Below are positions 1-6,576 of a stretch of DNA of 14,180 nt, in pieces. A model generated the notes under the pieces. The model worked only from the letters and a program-made list of their open reading frames with translations. It was not told the DNA's origin and searched no databases. The DNA is from UBA9547 sp043769845 (GTDB lineage Bacteria; Bacteroidota; Bacteroidia; Cytophagales; UBA9547). How positions within the stretch are numbered: position 1 is the stretch's first letter; each line of letters starts with the position of its first letter. The DNA lies in assembly GCA_043769845.1 (NCBI GenBank), contig JAYVIX010000144.1, positions 1 to 14,180 on the forward strand, written 5' to 3'. Both the position numbers and the translations under genes were made by a program.

Positions 1-39
1 TCCCAACTTCGTTTCTATGAGTTAGCTAAAGAAATGTAG
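1..39 (+). CDS. C-terminal tail of an unidentified gene
   Basis: Frame 1 is open from the window edge to a TAG at 37-39 and encodes 12 residues ending in FYELAKEM. The residues look protein-like, but the piece is too short to assign to a family. It may equally be chance. More stops follow in the same frame at 49-54, so nothing longer can be claimed. Confidence 0.3.
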   Translation, partial: SQLRFYELAKEM

Positions 40-163
40 ATACTGAACTAATAATACCAGTACTATGAAAGCCACAAGCGGATGCGCCAGAGTGGGGGAA
101 TAAGAAAAAAGTAAACAATAAATATCAATTTGGAAATCATATTTTTCCTTATCTATAATTTTA

Positions 164-193
164 TTGATCTATTTTCCATTTTGACTAATTTTG
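164..193 (+). promoter_or_regulatory. Bacteroidota-type promoter before the toxin-antitoxin region
   Basis: TTG at 164-166 and TAATTTTG at 186-193 match the -33 and -7 elements of Bacteroidota sigma-70 promoters (TTG, spacer, TAnnTTTG), with a 19-nt spacer. Transcription would start near 200 and run through the XRE relic into the antitoxin and toxin genes. The match is by eye only; the region is AT-rich, so chance matches are possible. Confidence 0.55.
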
Positions 194-223
194 CCTTATA
201 ATTACAAATATGCTAAACTGCCA

Positions 224-363
224 GTGATAAAAGTACAGCTGATTTCTCAGCTTGACGAAGATGACAAAAAAATGCTGTGTATCGTATTATTGACGGCATT
301 CTTACTAAGAGTAAATTTCAAACGTTCTTTGAACAAAATATTCAAATAGCTAATAAAAAGATT
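224..363 (+). pseudogene. Frameshifted C-terminal relic of an XRE-family HTH regulator
   Basis: From a GTG at 224 one frame reads VIKVQLISQLDEDDKKML. The next frame then continues YRIIDGILTKSKFQTFFEQN. Together they resemble the C-terminal tail of XRE-type regulators common in Bacteroidota (acidic DEDDK segment, then an IID...KF..FF helix). The switch occurs near 275-279 and is consistent with two extra bases after ATGCTG. No helix-turn-helix domain is visible upstream, so this is a truncated and broken gene. Its second frame runs without a stop into the antitoxin, so a short fused protein from GTG 277 is formally possible. The family assignment rests on recall of sequence style and is moderate at best. 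Confidence 0.4.
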
Positions 364-579
364 ATGATAGCAATACATCCACATTACATTACCGACAATA
401 CTGGCAAAAAAATATCCGCTGTTCTGCCTATGAAAGAGTTTAAAACAATTATTGAAGAACTGGAAGAGTTAGAAGACATTAAATTGTATGACGAAAGTAA
501 AAAAGACAAAGAGCCTGCCATTACTAAAAGTAAAGCTATGGCAATGATTGAAGCGGAACGTAAGAAACTAGGCAAATAA
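364..579 (+). CDS. Type II toxin-antitoxin system antitoxin, RelB/Phd-like
   Basis: This encodes a 71-residue protein that should bind and neutralise the RelE-type toxin encoded immediately downstream and repress the shared promoter. The start ATG 364 is chosen because MIAIHPHYITD is the usual opening of this Bacteroidota antitoxin group; a GTG at 277 in the same frame would add 29 residues that belong to the preceding XRE relic. The acidic segment EELEELEDIKLYDE (about 31-44) and the basic C-terminal helix ending MIEAERKKLGK fit a DNA-binding/dimerisation part followed by a toxin-binding tail. The stop TAA shares its last A with the toxin ATG (TAATG), implying translational coupling. Recognition is by sequence style and gene order; the exact fold (Phd/YefM or RelB) is not settled. 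Confidence 0.8.
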   Translation: MIAIHPHYITDNTGKKISAVLPMKEFKTIIEELEELEDIKLYDESKKDKEPAITKSKAMAMIEAERKKLGK

Positions 580-833
580 TGTACGAACTGCAATACAAGA
601 AAAAAGCAATTAAAGCTCTTGCTAAAATTAACGACCCATACTACAGCATTATTATTGAAGCCATTGATAGCCTTGCCGAAAACCCTCGCCCACATGGTTA
701 CAAAAAGCTAACAGGCAGAGATGGCTATCGAATACGTGTTGGAACTTATCGTATTATTTACGATATTCTTGACACACAACTTATTATTGAAATTGTAAAT
801 GTTGGCAGTAGAGGCAATATTTATGAGGATTAA
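579..833 (+). CDS. RelE/ParE-family toxin
   Basis: This is an 84-residue protein of standard length for the RelE/ParE fold, whose members are ribosome-dependent mRNA endonucleases (RelE) or gyrase poisons (ParE). It shows the family's basic N-terminal helix (KKKAIKALAKI, 7-17), the PRPHGYKKL turn (37-45), the core strand motif YRIRVGTYRIIYDI (50-63) and a C-terminal IVNVGSRGNIY. Arg51, Arg53, Arg58, Arg78 and Tyr82 sit where RelE proteins carry catalytic or RNA-contacting residues. The usual HR of the last motif is SR here, which may weaken or alter activity. It overlaps the antitoxin by one base and so forms a compact operon with the antitoxin first. The ORF looks intact, in contrast to its damaged surroundings. 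Confidence 0.88.
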   Translation: MYELQYKKKAIKALAKINDPYYSIIIEAIDSLAENPRPHGYKKLTGRDGYRIRVGTYRIIYDILDTQLIIEIVNVGSRGNIYED

Positions 834-838
834 ATAAA

Positions 839-967
839 GCGGATATTAGAAACTTACTACAAAGCAGTGCCAAGTTACGCTACGATAAACTAGAAACAGA
901 AAATACAAACCTGGAACAGGGCAATGACACTCTTTATGTGTACTCGCTAAAAGGACATTACGAATAA
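839..967 (+). pseudogene. Orphan ORF tail after the toxin gene
   Basis: A 42-codon open stretch with no ATG ends at TAA 965-967 and reads ADIRNLLQSSAKLRYDKLE and onward to YVYSLKGHYE. The composition is protein-like and it starts within 6 nt of the toxin stop. I do not recognise it; it may be the C-terminal remnant of a gene cut by the rearrangement that left the toxin-antitoxin pair here. A chance ORF is a real alternative. Confidence 0.25.
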
Positions 968-987
968 ACAACTTTGACACCACCTCT

Positions 988-1172
988 GGTTATTTTTCTT
1001 TTAACAAGAAAAATGAACCGTCTCCTCCTCATTTGAGGAGGAGAGTTTGCTTCGACCTCCAACATTTTTGATAGCTCAATTTATTCAAGATGCTAGCCTG
1101 CTCAGACTCTCCTCCTTGGCAAGGAGAGCCTGTCCCGTCAATAACGGGAAGACGATTGGATCAATCTTCCCG
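988..1172. repeat. Array of five hairpins between the toxin module and the beta-propeller gene
   Basis: Perfect or near-perfect inverted repeats follow one another: 988-1000 with 1006-1019 (one bulge); 1021-1031 with 1034-1044 (11 bp, 2-nt loop); 1112-1117 with 1121-1126; 1133-1138 with 1144-1149; and 1145-1152 with 1165-1172. The last two share an arm and exclude each other. An 11-bp match between 1036-1046 and 1106-1116 lets the second and third hairpins re-pair with each other. The first hairpin could serve as a terminator for the toxin operon. The last reaches into the end of the minus-strand gene but has no T-tract. Together with 839-967 this fills the gap between genes. Confidence 0.6.
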
Positions 1173-2197
1173 CTCGAAAATATGGAGTACCTTGTTGTTG
1201 TCTAATTGATACAGTTTATTTCCTGATATTTGGGGTCGGTTAGTTCCTAGGTTGGCTTCTTCAAAGGCGTAATGCCAATCGATTTGATGAGTATGCAAGT
1301 TTAAGGCTATCAGGCATTCGTATGCCCAAGCGGGACCGTTTTCCTTTTGTGTCATCATCGCTGTGAGGTAGATATGCTCATCCGTCACAGGATTGTCGAG
1401 GACAGGATAAATTGTTACAATATCGTATTTTTTCATCTCGGCACTGATGTCTACAAAATGTGTTTGGCCTGTGATTAGGTCTATTTCGATATAGAACTTA
1501 TATAGCGCACCTACTAGCTTATCTCCCTTCAACACAAAACTGTCGGACCTAGGAATGAGGTCATTAATAAAATTATCAAAATGAAAGCCTTCGATTTTGT
1601 TCCATTCCCGAAGCATTTTGCCAGTTTTGAGATCCAAGGAAATAATCCTATGCTCGTAAATGGCTACCAAAAGCTCGTTTTGCCAAACTCCCAAAAATTT
1701 AGACACACTGTATTTCCTATGCTCTTGCTTGAAGCTATCGTAATAAGTACCAAACGATTCTATGGAATATTGCCAGAGGGGTTGGGCGGAATTCAAATCA
1801 ACAAAATAAATAACTTCGTTTTTTTCAAAAAATAAATCTTTGCTTTTCAAAAACGACAATCCAATTTTGTTTTCGAATATTATTTTTTGATTATACTTTG
1901 TTACTTTGTTTGATCGGTCAAAATAGATCAAATCATTATTTGATAACAAATAATATATGTTTGTATTGTCGATTTTACTGATAATTTCTCCATTATATGA
2001 ATAAATCGAATTAAAACTTCGACTTGTAAATACATTAAATACATTATCTCCAAATCGAACGCCCAAAAATCTTCTATATTAATAATTTTAACACTAGGAT
2101 ACTTATAAACAGCACTATCATGTACATAATATAACTCACCTTTGACAACACCAAAATCACCTGTATTTTTAATATTTTTAGTGCTAATAAAATTCAT
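1161..2197 (-). pseudogene. Frameshifted PQQ/WD40-like beta-propeller protein
   Basis: Two minus-strand frames join into one protein of about 345 residues. The N-terminal part starts at ATG 2197 (MNFISTKNIKNTGDFGV) and runs to about 2070. The rest continues in another frame from about 2066 (GVRFGDNVFNVF) to the stop at 1161. The break coincides with a run of five A at 2065-2069 (five T on the coding strand); one added base would restore the frame. Blade-like repeats pair a strand ending in a turn with a phrase such as IISLDLKTGKMLREW or LIALNLHTHQIDWHY, the pattern of PQQ-type propeller blades. There is no signal peptide, so a cytoplasmic scaffold or binding role is likelier than export. It may be a pseudogene, a slippage-regulated gene or a sequencing error. 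Function is unknown. Confidence 0.6.
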
Positions 2198-2329
2198 TTA
2201 TTCTACTTTTATAAACGTGTAAACCGAACTATTCAAATCATTAACCTTTTCTAAGAAATCAGAAACATTTTTGCCGTTGTTGGTCTTTTGACCAACAACT
2301 TTTTCTGCATTACCAACGTTGCGTACCGA
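2198..2329 (-). pseudogene. C-terminal tail of a minus-strand gene abutting the propeller gene
   Basis: A 43-codon frame runs from a TAA at 2330-2332 to a TAA at 2198-2200 placed directly against the ATG (2195-2197) of the propeller gene. Its latter part reads NVSDFLEKVNDLNSSVYTFI and looks like real protein. The first half runs through one of the palindromes at 2273-2359. Direct abutment of stop and start suggests the two once formed an operon with coupled translation. I do not recognise the family. Confidence 0.35.
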
Positions 2330-2359
2330 TTAGTTGTTGGTGAAAACACCAACAACGGC
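2273..2359. repeat. Paired 24-nt palindromes within an 87-bp inverted structure
   Basis: Two hairpins share the same arms: GTTGTTGGT at 2276-2284 with ACCAACAAC at 2291-2299, and the same arms at 2333-2341 and 2348-2356. The loops are CTTTTG and GAAAAC, each closed by a further pair. An outer GCC/GGC (2273-2275, 2357-2359) makes the whole element mirror itself, so the outermost arms match over 12 bp. The spacing between copies is 57 nt, a multiple of three, so on the minus strand both encode VVG-xx-TNN in the same frame. Confidence 0.75.
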
Positions 2360-2384
2360 AGGAGAAAATTAAATGAATTATATT

Positions 2385-2582
2385 TCAATATAATAAATCA
2401 TTAAATCGCTCCCCAACTTTCCCTGTCCAAACTTCTGTATTGGCTTCTGTGGTATGTTCGACCTTTATTTGTTCGCTGGCCGAAAGGTCGTAGTGAATGT
2501 TTGTATTTTTTATCCATTCTTGTGTCACTTTTTTGGGCAACATGGGTTTGATGCCTAACTCACGATTCCACAGGCGACAATC
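2385..2582 (-). pseudogene. Unidentified minus-strand reading-frame tail
   Basis: A minus-strand frame ends at TGA 2385-2387. From an internal ATG at 2543 it gives 52 residues beginning MLPKKVTQEWIKNTN and ending VGERFNDLLY. Upstream the frame stays open (RLWNRELGIKP) up to the edge of the metG fragment, which lies on the other strand and evidently interrupts it. Codon usage looks coding, and I cannot name the protein. It is most likely a 3' gene fragment left beside the metG insertion or rearrangement point. Confidence 0.35.
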
Positions 2583-2586
2583 TAGA

Positions 2587-3155
2587 TTGAAACAAGGCCT
2601 TCATCCTCGTGCCATGACGCGCGACTTGGATTGGGTGTAAAAGTACCTTTGCCAGATACAGACGGAAAAGTATTGTACGTTTGGTTCGATGCGCCAATTG
2701 GATACATCACCTTCACCAAGAAACTAAAAGCGAACAGGGAACTCTACTGGAAAGACAAAGAAACCAAACTCGTCCACTTCATCGGTAAAGACAACATCGT
2801 TTTTCATTGTATTATTTTCCTGCCATGTTGCAAGCCGAGGGAAGCTACATTTTACCCGACAATGTGCCAGCCAACGAGTTCATGAACTTGAAAGGCGACA
2901 AGATTTCTACTTCACGCAATTGGGCGGTGTGGTTGCACGAATATTTGGAAGAATTCCCTGGAAAACAAGACGTGTTGCGCTATGCCCTTTGTGCCAACGC
3001 ACCTGAAACCAAAGACAACGATTTTACTAGGAAGGATTTCCAAACTCGCAACAACATTGAGTTAGTCGCCATTTTGGGCAATTTCGTAAACCGTGCTTTG
3101 GTCTTGACCCCAGAAATACTTTGAAGGAAAAGTACCAGCTCGTGGCACATTGACT
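2587..3155 (+). pseudogene. metG: Methionyl-tRNA synthetase fragment with three frameshifts
   Basis: Homology to the catalytic half of MetRS starts at LKQGLHPRAMTRDLDW (2587-2634) and continues as GVKVPLP...KVLYVWFDAPIGYI and HFIGKDNIVFH. It resumes in a third frame with the ANEFMNLKGDKISTSRNWAV loop (KMSKS equivalent; KISTS is the Bacteroidota form) and LVAILGNFVNRALVLT, and ends with KYFEGKVPARGTLT in a fourth frame. Breaks lie near 2632-2634 (G run), 2812-2815 (T run) and 3108-3111 (C run), each explained by one lost or gained base. The Rossmann N-terminus with the HIGH motif and the whole anticodon-binding and C-terminal part are absent. This is roughly a third of a normal 650-700 residue enzyme, so it cannot be functional; an intact metG must be elsewhere. 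Confidence 0.88.
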
Positions 3156-3224
3156 GTAACTTGGGAAAAAGCAGGGCATGCTTACAAAGAACTTTGCCTT
3201 AGTTTTTACCGAACATGGAATTTT

Positions 3225-3259
3225 CATAAAAAAAGCCCGCTTGCGCAGGCTTTTTTATG
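3225..3259. terminator. Bidirectional intrinsic terminator
   Basis: A hairpin has arms CATAAAAAAAGCC and GGCTTTTTTATG around GC/GC and a TTGC tetraloop. It has a C/A mismatch inside and U-tracts in both directions. It lies 19 nt after the superoxide dismutase stop on the minus strand, so it most likely ends that transcript, and also blocks read-through from the metG relic on the plus strand. Confidence 0.85.
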
Positions 3260-3277
3260 AAATTTGTTTTTGAATTC

Positions 3278-3874
3278 TTACAAATTCTTCGCTACAGCAT
3301 CCCAATTCACCACATTCCAAAAGGCTGCGATAAAATCTGGTCTACGATTTTGGTAGTGTAGGTAGTAAGCATGTTCCCATACGTCTAGTCCGAGAATTGG
3401 AGTTCCTTTTACTTCTGCAATATCCATCAAAGGATTATCTTGGTTCGGTGTAGAAGTGACAGCCAATGAACCGTCTTCTTTTTTGATCAACCAAGCCCAA
3501 CCAGAACCGAAACGTGTAGCTCCAGCTTTTGCGAATTCTTCTTTGAATTTTTCGAATGAACCAAATGCTTTATTGATACTTTCGGCCAATGCGCCAGTTG
3601 GTACTGCACCATCGTTTTTCTTCAAAATAGTCCAGAAGAAAGAATGGTTGAAATGTCCACCACCATTGTTGCGTACTGGAGCTGGGTATTTGCTGATATT
3701 TTTGCAAATCTCTTCGATCGAAAGATTTTCGGCTTCTGTGCCAGCAAGTGCCGCGTTTAGGTTGGTCACATAGGCGTTGTGGTGTTTGCCATGGTGAATT
3801 TCCATTGTTGCTTTGTCGAAAAAAGGCTCCAACGCATCTGATGCATATGGAAGAGCAGGTAATGTAAAGGCCAT
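3278..3874 (-). CDS. sodA: Superoxide dismutase, Fe/Mn family (probably Mn type)
   Basis: This is a 198-residue cytoplasmic enzyme converting superoxide to oxygen and hydrogen peroxide. All four metal ligands are visible: His27 (MEIHHGKHH), His77 (HFNHSFFW), Asp164 and His168 (DVWEHAYY). The N-terminal alpha-hairpin domain spans about 1-90 and the alpha/beta C-terminal domain about 95-198. The GGGHFNHS segment and Gln145 in NQDNPL are typical of the manganese form, where iron enzymes place their key glutamine near the second ligand; cambialistic use cannot be excluded. The start at MAFTLPALPY matches the family. It is a single-gene unit: terminator 19 nt downstream, 107-bp AT-rich spacer upstream to the next minus-strand gene. 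There is no signal peptide. Confidence 0.97.
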   Translation of the reverse strand: MAFTLPALPYASDALEPFFDKATMEIHHGKHHNAYVTNLNAALAGTEAENLSIEEICKNISKYPAPVRNNGGGHFNHSFFWTILKKNDGAVPTGALAESINKAFGSFEKFKEEFAKAGATRFGSGWAWLIKKEDGSLAVTSTPNQDNPLMDIAEVKGTPILGLDVWEHAYYLHYQNRRPDFIAAFWNVVNWDAVAKNL

Positions 3875-3878
3875 TTTT

Positions 3879-3978
3879 TTAATTAATAGTTAATAATTAG
3901 TAATTAATAGGAATACAAAAATGATTTATAATCTAAGGAACAAAGGCAGACGACTATTAATTCTTAATTTCTAATTAA
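3879..3978. repeat. AT-rich TTAATAG-type repeat tract with inverted copy
   Basis: AATTAATAG recurs at 3881-3889 and 3902-3910, mixed with related TTAATAATTAG words. A 10-bp inverted partner (ACTATTAATT, 3953-3962) matches 3881-3890. The tract fills the spacer upstream of the superoxide dismutase start. On the minus strand TGCCTTTG is a 7/8 match to the -7 consensus but has no clear TTG partner, so I do not call a promoter. Confidence 0.5.
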
Positions 3979-3981
3979 AAC

Positions 3982-5283
3982 TTAGTCCGTTTCTTTTAAC
4001 AATTCGACCATACGCACAAACTCCACATTTTTGCGCGTGCTTTTTGCGATGGTAAATTCGTAGCCTCCAAATTCTTTGACTTCGCCTTGTTCTGGAATTT
4101 TGCCAAAGATAAAATTCATCAATCCTGCCAAGGTGTCAAAGTCGTCCACATCAGGAAGCGGATAATTCAATACTTCGTTCAGTTCTTGGATACGCGCTTG
4201 GCCACGTACCAAATACACTTTATCGTCTATTTTCTCTATTTTCTTTACCTCGTCATCGTATTCGTCTTGGATTTCGCCTACCAGTTCTTCGATCACGTCT
4301 TCCATGGTCACGATACCAGCTGTTCCGCCAAATTCGTCCAAAACCACCGCCATGTGCATGCGTTTTTTCTGAAAATCTTTCAAAAGCTCACTGACTGTTT
4401 TGGTTTCTGGAATCAGATACGCTGGGCGCAAAATGTCACGCAAAATAATTGGTTTGCCATCGCGCACCATAGGTATCAGATCTTTGGTATGTACTATACC
4501 TACTACATCGTCTAAAGTGTCTTTGTAAACCGGCATACGCGAATAGCCTTCCATGATGACCAGATTGATCACTTCTTCATCAGGACTACTCACCTCTAGG
4601 GCAATCACTTTGGTACGGGGAACGAGAATTTGTTTGGCAGTCAGTTCGTTGAAATTGAATACATTTTCAATCATTTCTTGTTGGCTCGTCTGAATCGTTC
4701 CTTCTTCGGCACCTTGTTTGATCAATAATTTCAATTCTTCGGCACTGTGTCCTTCTTCCAATTCGTTCGGATCAATTCCGATAATGCGTAACAATATGTT
4801 GGCCGAAGCATTCAACACAAAAATAAATGGTTTGAAAACCAGATAAAATACGCGGAGCAATGGTGCCACAAACACGATAATTTGTTCTGGCATTTTGATA
4901 CCCAAGGCTTTCGGAGCTATTTCGCCAAAAACAATGTGCATAAACGTCACAACCAAAAACGAAATTCCTAAAGCAATCTTATGAATCGTGACATCGGTAA
5001 AACCAAACTCAAAATGGTTGAAAAATGGCATAATGAGAGCAGTGACCGTTTCTTCGCCAAACCAACCTAAGGCCAAACTTGCCAAAGTAATACCCAGCTG
5101 CGTTGCCGAAAGATAGGTATTGAGGTGATCAAGAATGTGCTCAGCCATTTTGGCCGAACGGCTGCCCTCGCGTGCCATGAGCTCGACTTGTGACGAACGT
5201 ACTTTGACCATCGCAAATTCGGCCGCGACAAAAAAGCCGTTCAATACGACTAGCAATAGAAGGATTAATACTTCAACAAACAT
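3982..5283 (-). CDS. CNNM/HlyC-type membrane protein (hemolysin family, DUF21-CBS-CorC_HlyC)
   Basis: This encodes a 433-residue inner-membrane protein. The DUF21/CNNM transmembrane domain occupies about 1-195, with hydrophobic segments near 3-24, 57-75, 103-125 and 134-168. It contains the family's NGFFVAAEFAMVKVR opening and the GEIAPKALG motif. Two CBS domains follow (about 216-270 and 280-340, with SRMPVY and LDEFGGTAGIVTMEDVIEELVG), then a CorC_HlyC domain to the end. Proteins of this family are linked to Mg2+/cation homeostasis; the name hemolysin is historical. GldE of gliding bacteria is a relative, but nothing here marks this as GldE. Length and domain order are complete. The promoter at 5407-5435 gives a 5' leader of roughly 115 nt. 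Confidence 0.94.
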   Translation of the reverse strand: MFVEVLILLLLVVLNGFFVAAEFAMVKVRSSQVELMAREGSRSAKMAEHILDHLNTYLSATQLGITLASLALGWFGEETVTALIMPFFNHFEFGFTDVTIHKIALGISFLVVTFMHIVFGEIAPKALGIKMPEQIIVFVAPLLRVFYLVFKPFIFVLNASANILLRIIGIDPNELEEGHSAEELKLLIKQGAEEGTIQTSQQEMIENVFNFNELTAKQILVPRTKVIALEVSSPDEEVINLVIMEGYSRMPVYKDTLDDVVGIVHTKDLIPMVRDGKPIILRDILRPAYLIPETKTVSELLKDFQKKRMHMAVVLDEFGGTAGIVTMEDVIEELVGEIQDEYDDEVKKIEKIDDKVYLVRGQARIQELNEVLNYPLPDVDDFDTLAGLMNFIFGKIPEQGEVKEFGGYEFTIAKSTRKNVEFVRMVELLKETD

Positions 5284-5406
5284 TTGATGGGTGTCTTGAT
5301 AAAACGAAGGTGGACTTTCTCAGAAAAGTAGGAAGGCTTTCCCTTAAGGGGCATTTAAAAGTATGTAAACTACTGCCTTCGATGATGAAAGTAAGGATGT
5401 TTGATG

Positions 5407-5435
5407 CAAATATACGGTTTACTGATGAGTATCAA
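5407..5435 (-). promoter_or_regulatory. Bacteroidota-type promoter of the CNNM-family gene
   Basis: On the minus strand TTG (5435-5433) is followed after 18 nt by TATATTTG (5414-5407), an exact TAnnTTTG. The expected start is near 5400. The leader contains a perfect CCCTTAAGGG palindrome in 5341-5350. This is the best promoter match in the window. Confidence 0.65.
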
Positions 5436-5470
5436 GATTTGGTGCTTATAATTTATTTACTTTGCCATTC

Positions 5471-5630
5471 ATTAGTTGTTAGTCGTTAGTCGTCAGTCGT
5501 TAGTCATCGGTCTTCAGTCTTGCGTTTTTTAGTGGTTAGTTTCTTCGAAAAACTACTTAAAACCTTCACTAGCGACTAAATACTAGTGCCTAAATACTTT
5601 CGACTGACGACTGCCCACTGACGACTAAAA
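5471..5630. repeat. TTAGTCGT/CAGTCGT low-complexity tract with inverted copies upstream of panB
   Basis: 5471-5519 is a run of variants of TTAGTCGT and CAGTCGT. The complementary words return at 5601-5612 and 5617-5628. The 12-mer at 5486-5497 is an exact reverse complement of 5617-5628, and 5488-5499 of 5601-5612, so one left arm has two possible partners about 100 nt away. The second arm ends immediately before the panB start. The rest of the 350-bp spacer (5284-5632) holds the CNNM promoter and a weak TTACTTTG (5457-5464) that could serve panB. Confidence 0.65.
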
Positions 5631-5632
5631 AA

Positions 5633-6451
5633 ATGAGTACCTATTCACAAAACATAAAAAAAGTAACCACGCATCAGTTGCGCGAAATGAAGATTCGTGG
5701 TGAAAAAATTTCGATGCTTACGGCCTACGATTATTCAATGGCCAAAATTCTGGACGCAGCCGGAATAGATGTATTGTTGGTGGGCGATTCGGCCTCTAAT
5801 GTCATGGCGGGGCATGAAACGACTTTGCCAATCACATTAGATCAAATGATTTACCATGCTTCTTCGGTAGTACGCGCGGTCGAAAGGGCTTTGATTGTAG
5901 TCGATTTGCCTTTTGGTTCTTACCAAGGCAATTCTTCGGAAGCCTTACGTTCGGCCATTCGAATCATGAAAGAATCGGGCGCACATGCGGTGAAACTGGA
6001 AGGCGGATCAGAAGTAAAAGAATCTGTAATCAGAATTCTCAGTACTGGCGTTCCTGTGATGGGACATTTAGGATTAATTCCTCAATCGATCTACAAATTC
6101 GGAACCTATACGGTAAGGGCGCAAGAAAAAGAAGAAGCCGACAAACTGATAGAAGACGCCATTCTGCTAGAACAATTAGGCTGTTTTGGATTGGTTTTAG
6201 AAAAAATTCCAGCCGAATTGGCCAAAACAGTAGCCGAATCGGTTTCGATCCCAGTCATAGGAATTGGAGCTGGCCCGCATGTGGACGGACAGGTACTTGT
6301 AAGTCATGATTTACTGGGCGTAAACAAAGAATTTCACCCAAGATTTTTAAGAAGATATGCCGATTTAAACAAAGTTATCTCGGATGCCGTATGCAACTAC
6401 ATTAAAGATGTGAAAGCTAAAGACTTTCCTACTATTCAAGAATCTTATTGA
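5633..6451 (+). CDS. panB: 3-methyl-2-oxobutanoate hydroxymethyltransferase
   Basis: The enzyme transfers a hydroxymethyl group from 5,10-methylene-tetrahydrofolate to 2-oxoisovalerate, giving ketopantoate, the first committed step to pantothenate and CoA. The 272 residues form the usual phosphoenolpyruvate-mutase-like TIM barrel. Visible motifs are LTAYDYSMA (29-37), VGDSASNVMAG (50-60), VVDLPFGSYQG (89-99), VKLEGG (120-125), MGHLGLIPQS (143-152), LEKIPAELAK (189-198) and IGIGAGPHVDGQVLV (209-223). Mg2+ and substrate residues Ser53, Asp52, Asp91 and Glu123 and the catalytic Glu190 are present. The ATG follows an A-rich stretch without a Shine-Dalgarno, as is normal in this phylum. There are no other pan genes nearby; ispE follows after 125 bp. 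Confidence 0.97.
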   Translation: MSTYSQNIKKVTTHQLREMKIRGEKISMLTAYDYSMAKILDAAGIDVLLVGDSASNVMAGHETTLPITLDQMIYHASSVVRAVERALIVVDLPFGSYQGNSSEALRSAIRIMKESGAHAVKLEGGSEVKESVIRILSTGVPVMGHLGLIPQSIYKFGTYTVRAQEKEEADKLIEDAILLEQLGCFGLVLEKIPAELAKTVAESVSIPVIGIGAGPHVDGQVLVSHDLLGVNKEFHPRFLRRYADLNKVISDAVCNYIKDVKAKDFPTIQESY

Positions 6452-6576
6452 GTTCAACTAAAGAAAGCGCGAGTTGAGGACATATGCTTTACATATAAAA
6501 AGACCAACCCAAAGCGATTGGGCAGGTTGTGCTGTAACATTTACAATTTGTTTCTGATCCCATTTGTCTGACAAAC

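Noticed and set aside
384..695. Minus-strand 103-residue ORF across the toxin-antitoxin genes
   Set aside because: It is antisense to two well-supported coupled genes and has no recognisable domain.
1581..1835. Plus-strand 84-residue ORF inside the propeller gene
   Set aside because: It is antisense to a clear blade-repeat coding sequence and has no family features.
4087..4515. Plus-strand 142-residue ORF rich in His and Phe inside the CNNM-family gene
   Set aside because: It is the antisense of the CBS/CorC region of an intact 433-residue gene.
5471..5630. CRISPR-like array before panB
   Set aside because: The repeats are short overlapping word variants with no unique spacers of constant length and no cas genes.
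6453..6529. Terminator or riboswitch between panB and ispE
   Set aside because: The two inverted repeats are 5-6 bp, have no T-tract and no recognisable aptamer core.
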